Origin: Paraspadella gotoi
Lineage: Eukaryota; Chaetognatha
Length of the DNA stretch: 64,000 nt
Direction: 5' to 3'
NCBI GenBank assembly: GCA_051294375.1
Contig: CM119268.1
Location: forward strand, 5,631,221 to 5,695,220
Each line of letters starts with the position of its first letter. Positions within the stretch are counted from its first letter, which is position 1. This document shows positions 52,656 to 64,000 of the stretch, one piece after another. A program made the translations under genes and the position numbers. Below the pieces are notes generated by a model. It did no database searches and was not told the origin of the DNA. It saw nothing but the letters and a program-made list of their open reading frames with translations.

Positions 52656-54742
52656 AGCAGAGAGAGAGAAAGAGAGAGAGAGAGAGTTTGGTCGCGACTT
52701 CATGCCTCTAATGGAGACAGAAGCGTTAGACTAACTTTTGTGGACCGAGAAGGAGAAAATAGAAAAAAAGACCGCGAAAAGGGTAGTTCATTTACGGTAT
52801 TTTTATGACATATTGGTAGATAAACACCTAGTAAAAACTATTGAATTCCTATTTCTTAAGTTTTGAGTTTTTTTCTTAAAATCAATGCTTAAGAGAGTGT
52901 TTACAAACTTTGTTTCGTGTTACAAGAGCTCTAAAAAAATAAAATTGTTTGAAATTTTTATTTTTTAAATCTCAAATTTGTTTAATGAACAAATGAAAAG
53001 AAAATTAAAAAAAACAAAATGACACTTGGTCATGACAACACTAATCGTATAAACGATTTGATAGAAATTTGCATCTGATTCTTATTACTATTTTTTTTTT
53101 TAAATTTGACGGACTTGGTTTAAATAACGAAGCTAGTATCCTGGCTTTTAACATTTTTAATTCGGATTTCATTGGGCGATGCATTTAACGAAGGGAAAGA
53201 TTGATTGTAGCGAAGGAATAAATAGAAATTGGAATTTATCTCTTGGGAATTGATTCAGTCGCGATTGGTTGAGGTTGATGGATTAGAAAAAGCCCGGTTT
53301 CGTGCGGACTTCGATTAGAGATTGACCATAGATTTAACGAAGTTCCGATTTTTAGACTGCCCATCGAATTTAACCGAAGTATATTTAGTGCCACTCATTT
53401 AAGCGAAGTTCGATCAAAGGGTAGGGACGGAAGGAAGAGAGATAGAAGAGAGAGAAGAGAGACGAGCAGCATCTGAGAGAGAGAGGATGAAGAGAGAGAG
53501 AGAGGAGAGAGAGAAGAGGAGAGAGAGAGAGAGATCAATTCTCATTCGGCGATCTATTTTACGTAACACATATAATAAAAATATTCTGTCTCCGACAAAC
53601 AATCTATTCGAAGCCGCAGAATCGCGATTAACCCAGGAAGTTCGAGAATCTTCGCGCGAAGCAGGAAAAGAGCGCGGGCAAGTAGGCAGTTTTTCCTCCG
53701 TTTTCGCGTACTCTCTTCTCTCTCGTCAGTGCTGCTTCTCTCTCTTCTCTCTCTCTCTCTCTCTCTCTTCTCATCTCTCCTCTCTCTCGGTCTCTCTCTC
53801 TTGCCGGTTCTCGCGCGCCGACCGAAGGCGCGCGCGGCTAGGCAAAAGAAATAGAACGACGTAACTATATCGGTTCCAAAGGCAGGGAAAGAAATCGATG
53901 AGAAGTAGAGTGTAACATTGTCTGTCAATTTTTTACTCACTTGATTGTTTTGGTATATAGACTATAAATGGACTATTAGTTATCTGGATAACCTCGAGCT
54001 TTTAAGAAATTTGAAGTCTCTGCACTCAGCCCTTGTTGTTTTAATTTGTTTGTTTCAACCTCTGTCCGTTCCTCCGCGTCCGTCGTTTTTCAGTCCGTTT
54101 GTCCGTCTGTTCGAATATTAACACGATTCTGCACTTGAACTAAAATAAGATCTACTCTTAATGTAAATTGTTGTCGTCGTCGCGTCGTCGCCCGTGCGCC
54201 GTCGCCCTCTTCCACTCATTGGCCTCATCAGGTCATCGACAGAGTCTCCTCTGGCCCAAAATTCTTTACTCCAAATTTCAACCCAGGACCTTTTTGTCCA
54301 ACTTCTCCCTTGACCCGCCAGAACCCACGTTGCGCCGGGATGTCACTCCCCAAAGATCTCCCTTCGCACCGTCCAACTGGATTCTTTAAAATACTACATC
54401 GGAAAGGAGAGTACAAGCTGCCAACGAAAAAACTCTCTCCACTGTTAAAGATTTTGGTAAAGATTTTTTAAAGATTTTTTAGAGATTAAAGATTAAAGAT
54501 AAAGATTAAAGATTAAAGATTAAAGATTTTTTAAGATTTAAAAGCTTTGTGTAACATCTATCCAATTTTGAAAGTTTCTATGTCTTTTGACTTTTTTCGG
54601 TCTCTCTTTCGCTTTTTATCGAGCCTTGACGGCGAAGCCGGGTCAGGCTCTATAATGTTTTAGGGTTGCTTCTTTGTCGTCGGTCGTCCGCTCGTCGTCG
54701 TCGTCTTTCGTCGTCGTCGCTGTCGTCGTCGTCGTTCGGTCA

Positions 54743-54773
<31 letters not shown>

Positions 54774-54872
54774 GTTCGTCGTCGTCGTCGTTTCGTCGTC
54801 AGTCGCGTCGTCATCGTCGTCGTCGTCGTTCGTCGTTCGTCGTTGCGTCGTTCGTCGCTCGTCGTTCGTCGT

Positions 54873-54928
<56 letters not shown>

Positions 54929-55366
54929 TCGTCGTTCTCCGTCACGCTGTTTTTCATATATAAAAACTACTACGCTTTTATGTAGGTTTGGCTGCTGACT
55001 TACCGTTTTTTTCTTTTAAATAAAAATTATTATGAATTCATGATAAAGTTTTACAAAAGTGTGCGATCATAGTAATTAAAATTTAGATATGGCTTTTCAT
55101 CTTGAAATTAGCTGTGATTATTTTCATATTGACCATTTGGATTTAGAGTATTTTTGTTTCCCGGAATTTCCACTTCATTATGATTTACGTGCAATGATAG
55201 TGCATAATTGAACGATGGGTAATAGTTTCTCATTTGATTATATCCAAAGCATTAGTGAGAATATAGAAATGCTTTAATCTAATTTACATATTGCAGTATA
55301 TAATATTGAATGATGATAATCGAAAAAATAATATTGTTATAAATTTTATTAAAGATGGATCTCTCT
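49471..55366 (-). mobile_element. Outer arm P, inverted (right arm of second composite copy)
   Basis: Reverse complement of P with all landmarks. Positions 50,900-54,660 carry frequent one-base insertions compared with 28,600-32,160, then the final 680 bp become identical to 32,180-32,859. Confidence 0.65.
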
Positions 55367-55671
55367 CTGTGGGTCTCGCGCGCCGACCGAGCGCGCGCGG
55401 GCTAGGAAAAGAAAAGAAGATGGAAGGAGGGAAAGAGTGAGAGAGAGATGTAACATTGTTGTCAATTTTACATTTTTTGTAAATCATAAATGGACTATGG
55501 TAACTATTTTAAGAAATTTGAAGTCTCTCACTCAGCCCTTTTGTTAATTTGTTTGTTTCAACCTCTGTCCGTTCCTCCCGTCCGTCTGTTTTTCAGTCCG
55601 TTTGTCCGTCTGTCGAATTAAACACGATTCTGACTTGAACTAAAATAAGATCTACTCTTAATGTAATTGTT

Positions 55672-55704
<33 letters not shown>

Positions 55705-56112
55705 CTCTTCACTCATTGGCCTCATCAGTCATCGACAGAGTCTCCTCGGCCCAAAATTCTTTACTCCAAATTTCAACCCAGGACCCTTTTGTCCAACTTC
55801 TCCCTTGACCCGCAGAACCCACTTTGCCCTGGGATGTCACTCCCCAAAGATCTCCCTTCGACCTCCAACTGGATTCTTTAAACTACATCGGAAAGGAGTG
55901 CCAACGAAAAACTCTCTCCACTGTTAAAGATTTGGTAAAGATTTTTTAAAGATTTTTTAGAGATTAAAGATTAAAGATTAAAGATTAAAGATTAAAGATT
56001 AAAGATTTTAAAGATTTTTTAAAGATTTAAAGCTTTGGTAACATCTTCCAATTTGAAAAGTTTTCTGTCTTTTGACTTTTTCGTCTCTCTTTCGCTTTTT
56101 ATCGCGTCGTCG

Positions 56113-56162
<50 letters not shown>

Positions 56163-56576
56163 GTCGTCGTCGTCGCGTCGTCGGTCGCGTCGTTTTCGTC
56201 GTCCGCACGCTGTTTTCATATATAAAAACTACTACGCTTTTATAGGTTTGGCTGTGACTTACCGTTTTTTTTTTTTAAATAAAAATTATTATGAATTATG
56301 ATAAAGTTTTACAAAAGTGTGCGATCATAGTAAGTTAAAAATTTAGATATGGCTTTTCATCTTGAAATAGCTGTGATATTTTCATATTACATTTGGATTT
56401 AAGTATTTTTTGTTTCAATTTCCACTTCATTATGATTTACTGCAATATGCAAATGAGATTAAAGTTCTCATATTATATCCAAATTAGTATATAGAAATGC
56501 TTTAATCTAATTTACATATTGCAAAGTATTAATATTGAGATGAAATTCAAAAAATTTGGTATAAATTTTTAATAAA
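55367..56576 (-). repeat. Second, clean copy of the outer part of arm P
   Basis: Immediately after the arm ends (about 55,366) the sequence re-enters the arm at a GCGCGCGCGG motif and repeats 15,330 to 13,930 inverted. It has a short GTC array and lacks the hairpin. It ends at AAATTTTTAATAAAATGG, the same outer end that abuts the gap at 13,929. Unrelated sequence starts at 56,577, giving the best estimate of the true outer boundary of the repeat. Confidence 0.8.
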
Positions 56577-57518
56577 ATGGGAACTCTAAAGGATTTTTAA
56601 TGAGAAGCTATATTCTTAATTTTTAATACAAATATAATTAAATCTTTACTAGCTGCGATTAGGAAAAAATTGGAAAAATTTCCAATTGTAAACAATTGTA
56701 ACATATTTTTTGCCTTTCTTTTATTTCTTAAAATTATTTTTTCTTTTAGAAAAAACGAGTTCAGTCTCTGGCAGTGACTGTACAGCGGGCCTTCCAGCAG
56801 CTTCCAGCTTTGTTTCTCTCTGTCTGACTCTCTCTGTTGTCTCTCTCTGTAACTCTCTCTGTCTTTCTCTCTTCTCTCTCTCTCTCTCTCTCTCTCTGTG
56901 TCGATTTCTTGCGTGATCGTCGCTTTTTTGAAAAATTATGATTATTTTCCTACTAAAAACATTTAATTATCACCCATTATCCCAAATTTACATCCAAGAT
57001 TTTCGTGGATTTATTTTAGAAAAAGTGGAAGAATTAACTCATATGTCAGAAATATACGCTTCTCTCCATCTCTCTCCATCTCTCTCCGTCGCTAACATGA
57101 TTGTTATTAAGAAAAAAATATATAATAAGCAAATAGAATTATTAATACAGATTTACATTGCCAGGGAAATCTTTTTATACTCTGTCCAATGTTGTTGTTG
57201 TTGATCTCTATCTCTCTTTCTGTCTCTTTCTCTCTTTACGATCTCTTGCGTGATCGTTCGTTTTTTGATAAATCTGATTATTTTTTTCCTTCTAAAAAAC
57301 TTTTTTTAGTCGCCATTTATTCCGCGCTTTTTTTCTCTTACCTGGATTTGCAGTGGCCGTTGCGAGGCAACGAGTAAACAATGTCAAGGAACATGACCTA
57401 ATTACGCTAACTGAGTATTTTCAACTATATATTTTGTTTATAGGGATTATAATTTTCACGTACAAAAAAATTTCTTATATGCTTCTTTTCCTCTCTCTCT
57501 CTTCTCTCTCCTCTTCTC

Positions 57519-57585
<67 letters not shown>

Positions 57586-57830
57586 TTTTTTCTTCTAAAA
57601 ACTTTATTATCGCATTTATTCCCCGCTTTTTCTCAATACAATATATAAAAATTCTGATTATTCTTTATAATAAACGAGAGAGACCTAATAAATGCGTTTC
57701 GTTGGCGGGAAAACTGTCCAGCCTCTCTCTCTCTCTCTCTCGTCTCTCTCTCTCTCTCGTCTCGTCTCTCTCTCTCTCTCTTTCACTTCATACACGCATT
57801 TGTTTGTTTTATTTACGATGAATGATTCAT
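56577..57830. other. Unique sequence with a degenerate repeat of about 340 bp
   Basis: Related segments lie at 56,901-56,980 and 57,239-57,330, with a fragment at 57,590-57,640. They share TTGCGTGATCG, a TTTTTTGA..AA..TATG/CTGATTATTTT stretch, CTAAAAA and, in the last two, CGCCATTTATTCCGCGCTTT-like ends; each follows a CT array. CT arrays also lie at 57,490-57,590 and 57,722-57,783. No gene. Confidence 0.65.
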
Positions 57831-57839
57831 CGCGTCAAT

Positions 57840-58065
57840 TGAATACTATTATGCGCATCCAATGAATGACTATCATCGTATCAATGAATGATTATCATCA
57901 TATCAATAAATGACTATCATAGCATCAATCATTTGATTATCACATCACATCAGTCATTTTGTTATCATCGCATCAATTTATTGGTTATCATCGCGTCCAA
58001 TATTTGGTTATCATCCGCATCAATATTGGTTTCGCAATCCGCATCAATATTTTGGTTACTATCGA
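57840..58065 (+). repeat. Minisatellite of about 25 bp (GGTTATCATCGCATCAATATT type)
   Basis: About nine degenerate units built around TATCATCGCATCAAT. Early units carry AATGAATGACTATCATCG, later ones TTGGTTATCATCGC, so the array drifts along its length. An inverted pair of related units is at 61,690-61,735. Confidence 0.85.
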
Positions 58066-58079
58066 AAGCGGCTCGATCT

Positions 58080-58640
58080 TTATGCTTTTAAGATTTTTCT
58101 TTCCTTCTTTTTCTTATTCTTTTCCTTTATCAACTCTTTATTTCCCCTCAGTCTTATCTCTTTTTCTTCTCTTTTTTTCCCCTTTGTTTCTTTGTTATTT
58201 ACATATATGATATATCAACTTTCCTCCCGAATCTCTCTCTCCCTTTCTTTATTTCTTTCGCCTTTACTTTCCTCCATTCTTTCCCTTCTTTTTTTTTCTC
58301 CTTTCTTTACTCTTCCCTTAATTCTCTTTCCAACCTTCATATTCTTTTCCTTCCTGTCCTCCCGTGACTTTCCCTTCTCTTTCCTCTTTTTTCTTTCCTT
58401 TCCTTCTTTCTCTTTTCTTAATCTTCTTTACTCCTTTCTCTTCTTCTCCCTTCTGCTGCCTCCATTCTCCTTCCTCCAGTCTTTTTTCTTCTCTCCTTTC
58501 TTCTTCCTCCTTTTTCTTTCCTTTCATCCCTATCCCATTTTTTACTCCTCTTTTCTCCCTACCCTTTCCTTTCCTCCTCTGCTTCTCTCCTCTTTGAGGT
58601 CATCTTTTTCTTCTCCCTCTTTTGAATTGCAAAATGAGAA
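58080..58640 (+). repeat. Long polypyrimidine tract
   Basis: About 560 bp in which the plus strand is mostly T and C in irregular CTTTC/TTCCT combinations, with short breaks (for example 58,190-58,220). Ser/Phe frames are compositional. Confidence 0.85.
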
Positions 58641-58673
58641 AAAGATGACGGAGTTTTGATGGCGACGTCAGTG

Positions 58674-59463
<790 letters not shown>

Positions 59464-59488
59464 NNNNNNNNNNNNNNNNNNNNNNNNN
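59464..59488. other. Assembly gap (25 N)
   Basis: Placeholder gap within a CT-rich array. Confidence 0.98.
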
Positions 59489-59545
<57 letters not shown>

Positions 59546-59592
59546 GCTCTATCTCTCTCTCTCTCTCTTCTCTTCTCTCTCTTTTCTCCTCT
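59489..59592. repeat. (CT)n array
   Basis: CT dinucleotide array continuing from before the gap. Confidence 0.95.
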
Positions 59593-59603
59593 CTTTTATT
59601 TTA

Positions 59604-59700
59604 GATTGTACGTGTAAGACAAGAAACAAAAAAAATAATAAAAACTATAAAAAAATGAGATAAAGAAAAAAAGAATAAAAAACCAAAAAAAAAAAAAAAC
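59604..59700 (+). repeat. 95-bp direct repeat, copy 1
   Basis: Starts TAGATTGTACGTGTAAGACA and continues through an A-rich stretch. The same sequence, with one- or two-base length changes in A runs, lies at 61,976-62,070 directly before a gap. Confidence 0.92.
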
Positions 59701-59874
59701 AAAGAAAGAAAGAAAGAAGGTGAGTGAACGCCATTGAAAGATATCATTCAAAACATTCATAAACTTAATTTCAAAACTATATTACAAAGGTTTTTAAAAA
59801 TCACAAAAGCTATAAAGCAAAGGAAAAACAAAGACTTAAACTCGATATTAATTCTGATTTTAAAAAATTTTTCC

Positions 59875-59878
<4 letters not shown>

Positions 59879-59973
<95 letters not shown>

Positions 59974-59974
59974 C
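59879..59974. repeat. (GA)n microsatellite
   Basis: GA dinucleotide array with two AGAAGAG/GGAG interruptions. The surrounding 59,701-59,878 and 59,975-60,190 hold no gene. Confidence 0.97.
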
Positions 59975-60199
59975 ATGTAACTTTGTCTTTTGAACCTTGC
60001 CTGGAATTCATTCAAAATTTCTCTAGCGACATTCGTCACGCTGATCGAGATTCATCACGATCCATCTCTTGAGATTCCGTTTGGGTCAAAGCAAGATTAG
60101 GCCCTTTTTTCTGGTTACAAAGTCTTTGGTTGTCTCTTCACCAGTCGAGGCTATTCATTCGCGCCCCCACCGACCGGATTTGGCCTTTTTTTCAACAAG

Positions 60200-60298
60200 T
60201 GTGAACTGTGAACTGTGAATTGTGAATTGTGAATTGTCAATTGTGAATTGTCAATTGTGAGCTGTGAAACTGTGAATTGTGAACTGTAAGCTGTTAAC
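60200..60298 (+). repeat. Heptamer (AAYTGTG)n array
   Basis: Thirteen consecutive heptamers of the AATTGTG/AACTGTG type with rare AATTGTC, AGCTGTG and one 8-bp unit. Since 7 is not a multiple of three, the frames give an imperfect Asn-Ser-Gln type repeat. Confidence 0.93.
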
Positions 60299-60593
60299 AT
60301 GCCAGGCGCAACCCTTATTGAATTTTCAACGGAATCCTTACGTTGCACCCTTAAATTATCGGCATTAAATTAATTAGTTAGTTAAATATAAAAAAATATA
60401 ATTATTTTCGATTAAAAAGAAAGTGGAATGAATAACTTTTGTTTTTAAAACGGAAACAAATTTTTTTTGCGAAAACGAGAATGATTTCGCACTTTAATTG
60501 ATGACCATATGGTTGCATTGGTGCCATGCACCATAGAGGTGGCTTTCAGCGGGACCAGAACAGATTAATAAAAAAAAGCGATTGATTTATGTT

Positions 60594-60598
<5 letters not shown>

Positions 60599-60670
<72 letters not shown>

Positions 60671-60672
60671 CC
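60599..60672. repeat. (CT)n microsatellite
   Basis: CT dinucleotide array with one CCTC interruption. Confidence 0.97.
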
Positions 60673-61359
60673 TTTGAATTTCTACATAATTTTTTTATAG
60701 TGGAGACGTCAAAATACATTTTCGATATTTACGTTTTGTGATTTGTTGTCTTCAATGGTAGCTTGTGAATGATATTCAGTTAAGTTAATGTTGCGTATTA
60801 TTATATTTATATTTTCCTTTATGTAGTGAGATCCTGATTATTATTATTAGTAAGAAAGAAAATAAAAATCGCCTGTCGAATACTTTAAAAATTAAATGCC
60901 TGCGAAGAAATTGTTTTTCTCCCTCTGTTCAAACGCCAGTCGCAAAACTTACCTTATTTGGAAGTATTTTTATTTTTTAGATTGTTACTTTACAAATGTA
61001 AACCAAATTTTCTCTCTCTCGCCGTATATAAAAATGAATGCCACTTTGTACAATTAGCCAATTCGATTCCATTCGCTTTTCTGATTTCAATAAATCGATT
61101 CATCTCAATATGTTCGCCAATTTTTATCTCGACCACTTCCACTTTGTCTTCCGATGGATAAATTTATACTTCAGTTTTTAGTTTGTGTTCCTTTCCTTCT
61201 TCTTTGTGAAGATAAAGATAAAAAAGTCAAGAGAACAAAGAAATACTGAAAGTAGAGTTTATTGCGTCGTGATGAGAAACTGAATGATATATTTGTTAGC
61301 ATTATCACAGAAAAAAAATATAGAAAACGACATGACTTTTTTCAATTACGAAGTAAAAA
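60673..61359. other. Unique AT-rich sequence, no gene recognised
   Basis: A 67-codon plus-strand frame (60,958-61,161) has a mixed, non-simple composition with a hydrophobic start, but no motif and no supporting context. Nothing else seen. Confidence 0.55.
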
Positions 61360-61365
61360 TCTAAA

Positions 61366-61520
61366 AGTATATATACTTATATATATATTATAAATATATA
61401 TTATATATATATTATATATTATTATATACTATAATAGAAATATACATACCACTCAACGAAATTATATATAATAATATACTATATACTATATATACTACTA
61501 TATCAAAAAACTATATATAT
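61366..61520. repeat. (TA)-rich palindromic tract
   Basis: Alternating TATATA/ATTATA sequence of about 150 bp with a short break at 61,446-61,462. It is self-complementary and likely to extrude or be difficult to sequence. Confidence 0.9.
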
Positions 61521-61565
61521 AGTGATCTCGCAGACTTACTATCAAAGAAAATTAATGAAAAAAAT

Positions 61566-61740
61566 CCGACGACGACGACGATGATGATGATATGATGATG
61601 ATAATGATGCGACGACGAATTATTGATGGACTAGTAATTATTGATATAATAATTGATTGATGTATATATAATTGATTGATGTAATATTAATTGATTATTG
61701 ATGCGATGATAACCAGATTAATGCGATGGATAACCAAATG
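61566..61740. repeat. GAC/GAT run and ATTGATTGATG-type units
   Basis: GACGACGATGATGATG-type repeats (61,568-61,617), then ATTGATTGATGTA units and two ATGCGATGRATAACC units. The latter are the inverted form of the minisatellite at 57,840-58,065. Confidence 0.8.
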
Positions 61741-61975
61741 TTTTTCCCTTTGTCTTTTTTCTGTTTCTTCCTTTGTTCTTTAAATTTCTTAATGTTGTTC
61801 TTTCGCACTTTTTTCCTTTGTTTCCTTCATTTCTTTTCATTTTTTTTTTTTGTTTATTTTCTTTTTCCTTATGCTTCTTTTTGGTTTGTTCCTCAGTTTA
61901 TACTCTGTTTATTCCTTTGTTTCTATCTCTGTTTTTTCCTTTTATTCTTATGTTTTATCTCTCTCTTTTTTTATT
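61741..61975 (+). other. T-rich sequence, no gene
   Basis: Strongly T-rich plus strand; Phe/Leu frames of 72 and 99 codons are compositional. Confidence 0.7.
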
Positions 61976-62070
61976 TAGATTGTACGTGTAAGACAAGAAA
62001 CAAAAAAAATAATAAAAAACTATAAAAAAAATGAGATAAAGAAAAAAGAATAAAAACCAAAAAAAAAAAA
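61976..62070 (+). repeat. 95-bp direct repeat, copy 2, ending at a gap
   Basis: Matches 59,604-59,700 and ends in an A run at the gap. Since the other copy has known sequence beyond it, the missing sequence here may resemble 59,700 onward. Confidence 0.9.
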
Positions 62071-62095
62071 NNNNNNNNNNNNNNNNNNNNNNNNN
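62071..62095. other. Assembly gap (25 N)
   Basis: Placeholder gap. The left side is unique A-rich sequence, the right side begins inside piece T of the composite repeat. Confidence 0.98.
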
Positions 62096-63145
62096 GTTAC
62101 TGTTGAGCGATAAGTTCAGCGATAGGTTGAGTGAATAAGTTTCGATTTCGATCGCGAAATTTGAATTGGAATTCCTTTGATGAGTGTCGACGGAAGAAAA
62201 TATCAAGACTTCGACTCCGGAGAAGAAAAGAATCTTACTCGTCATTTCTTTTCACATTTGATTATCGTCATATCATAAGATCATCATCGTATTTATCATC
62301 AGCATCAATCATTGTCGTCATAATCACCATAAACGTCATCATCTTCCATCGTCATTGCCTTCATCATCATCATCATCACCATCATAACCATCATCATGCT
62401 TCTTTTATCGTCGTCGTCGTCGTCGTCGTCACCGTATCGTTAAAAGAAATGGAAATGTGTTCTGAGGTTTATATACTCGCGAAAGAAAAAATAGAAAAAA
62501 CGGGAAAAAAAAGAAAAAACAGAAAAAAAAACGTTTTAAAAGAAAAAAAACCAACTCAACCTTTTTTCAAATTTCCGGCAAAATTTTAAAAAAAAGTTTT
62601 TTTTTCTGTTTTTTTTTAATTTTGTTCGTTTTCTTTTATAAGCCAAACTTTTTCTTCTTCTAACGTAAACTTTGTTAAGATGAAGATCGCTTCGCTTTAT
62701 ACTTTTCATGATTATTCATTTTATTGTTTTTTGTTTTTTAGTTATTAATTGTTTTTTTATATTTGTTTTTTTTATCCATCGGTTTCTTATTCCGCCTCCG
62801 GACCTGTCGAAAGAAAAAAAAATGTTTGTTTGTGAACTGAATATCAGACATCACGAGAAATGTATTGGGGTGTGTGACGAGGATTTTCGTTGTTCGTTCG
62901 TTCGTTCGTCGTTCTGTTCGTTCGTCGTTCGTTCGTTTCGTTCGTTCGTTCGTTCGTTCGTCGGTCGGTCGGTCGTCGGTCGCGTTCGTTCGTTCGTTCG
63001 TTCGTCGTTCGCTTCGTTTCGTTCGTTCGTCGATCGATCTATCGTTCGCTTGTGTTTTCTTTTTTCTTTTCTTCTTCCAACCTACGTTTGGTCGGTCAGT
63101 CGGTCGGCCGATCGGATGGAAAAAACTGACTCAAGGCTTAATTAA
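62096..63145 (+). repeat. Piece T, direct (fourth, partial composite copy)
   Basis: Begins at the sequence equivalent to 12,810 (GTTACTGTTGAGCGATAAG) and runs through the ATC tract, the homopolymers and a TTCG array (62,887-63,030) to a TAA array. Confidence 0.9.
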
Positions 63146-64000
63146 TATAATAATAATAATAATAATAATAATAAAATAATAATAATAATAATAATATAAT
63201 AATAAAATAATAATATAATAATAAAATAATAACATTAATAATATAATAATAATAATAAAATAATAAATGAAAGCAATAATAAAATTGAATTTTCATTACA
63301 AACAAAGGATTATTTTTTTTTGAGATTTTCAGGTTGCAACCCAGGCCGTACGATTGGAGGTGCACGCGATGCCGAAACTCGCGAGGCGTTAGGGTGCACT
63401 TCGAGTTTGGCGCCAAAATTCGAAACTCGGACGTCAGAAAAGTGCGAAAATAGGGAAGAGATGAGGAGAAGAAGAAGATTTACGAGGAAGAGAGGAGAAA
63501 GTAAAGGAAAAAGGAGAAGAAGAAGAGAAAAAGAAGGAGAAAAGCAAGTGAAGAGAAAAATAATAATTATATCTTATAATTATTTCATGTCGGCGTAAAT
63601 TAGGCCGTAAGTATTCTACTTATTATTGATAATGCTAAATTGAATTCTGTGATAGGCCACCCTAAATTATAGAGTCGGAATCTAAATTTAAGAAAAATAA
63701 AAGTTAAACATGAAACAATTACAAATTAACCCATTTAATTTCTCTATTCTATTTACCATCTTGTCGTATACCAACTAATTGCTATTTTTATAAAAGTTAA
63801 AATCTTTCGTTGAAACATGTAAACCTATCGAGTTGAATGCCGGCTGAACTGTGCTTCATCAATAAGCAAACCATTCTCGAAACCACGTCCTTTCATGTCC
63901 AACAATTCGACCAAAGGCTTGATAAGTATCCAAGTCAAACCAAAATTTGGGTGGGCAGAAAGCTCTCTAGATAAATAGAGTAAACGTAAACCTCCCAGAA
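63146..64000 (-). mobile_element. Outer arm P, inverted (fourth copy, cut by window end)
   Basis: A TAA array is followed by the inverted inner end of arm P (matches 27,310-28,050), ending at the window edge inside the stretch with AAAGCTCTCTAGATAAA. Confidence 0.85.

Noticed and set aside
58080-58640. Coding sequence in the pyrimidine-rich tract
   Set aside because: Several overlapping Ser/Phe/Leu frames exist, all explained by base composition.
60508-60535. ACCATATGGT and TGGTGCCATGCACCA palindromes
   Set aside because: Short palindromes in a single-copy stretch with no second site or conserved context to give them meaning.

Overview
This 64 kb window is eukaryotic, non-coding, AT-rich DNA dominated by repeats. 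The signs are long di-, tri- and tetranucleotide arrays (GA/CT, GAC/GTC, TTCG, CTTT, TAA, AAAT), one tRNA-derived SINE-like element with A and B boxes, and no compact gene arrangement, operon or convincing long open frame. It looks like an invertebrate or other repeat-rich eukaryotic genome, but nothing in it allows a firm taxonomic call. Six 25-N gaps and two 10-N gaps show that it is a scaffold. Several stretches (about 35.4-37.5, 39.6-42.5 and 51-54.6 kb) carry scattered single-base indels relative to their sister copies, as expected from poorly polished long-read sequence.

Layout. Positions 1-7.6 kb are local single-copy sequence with many simple repeats, an Asp-Ala-type hexamer repeat that could be part of an exon (2051-2431), a degenerate CCCTAA-like tract (3925-4195) and a 65-bp dimeric minisatellite (7063-7550). 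From 7.7 kb to the end, most of the window consists of copies of one very large composite repeat with three parts: a core of about 5 kb (K), a flanking piece of about 1.1 kb (T) and an outer arm of about 5.7 kb (P). The full arrangement is P - T(inverted) - (GA)n - K - (CT)n - T - (TAA)n - P(inverted). It is thus a giant fold-back structure with inverted arms of about 6.8 kb around a non-palindromic core. A complete copy spans 13,930-33,545 and a second spans about 35,390-56,576. A third, lacking its left arm, lies at 7,709-13,904, and a fourth begins after the gap at 62,096 and runs off the end. Every internal boundary falls inside a microsatellite.

Between copies lie local sequences: 33.5-35.4 kb holds the SINE-like element and a perfect GAAA-loop hairpin; 56.6-62.07 kb holds several minisatellites, a heptamer repeat, a long pyrimidine tract and a 95-bp direct repeat abutting a gap.

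No protein-coding gene is supported. Frames in the composite repeat are low-complexity translations of microsatellites and are not preserved between its copies. The main point of interest is the giant inverted-arm repeat. It may be a fold-back type mobile element, a segmental duplication/palindrome, or in part an assembly product; the sequence alone cannot decide, but it supplies clear tests.
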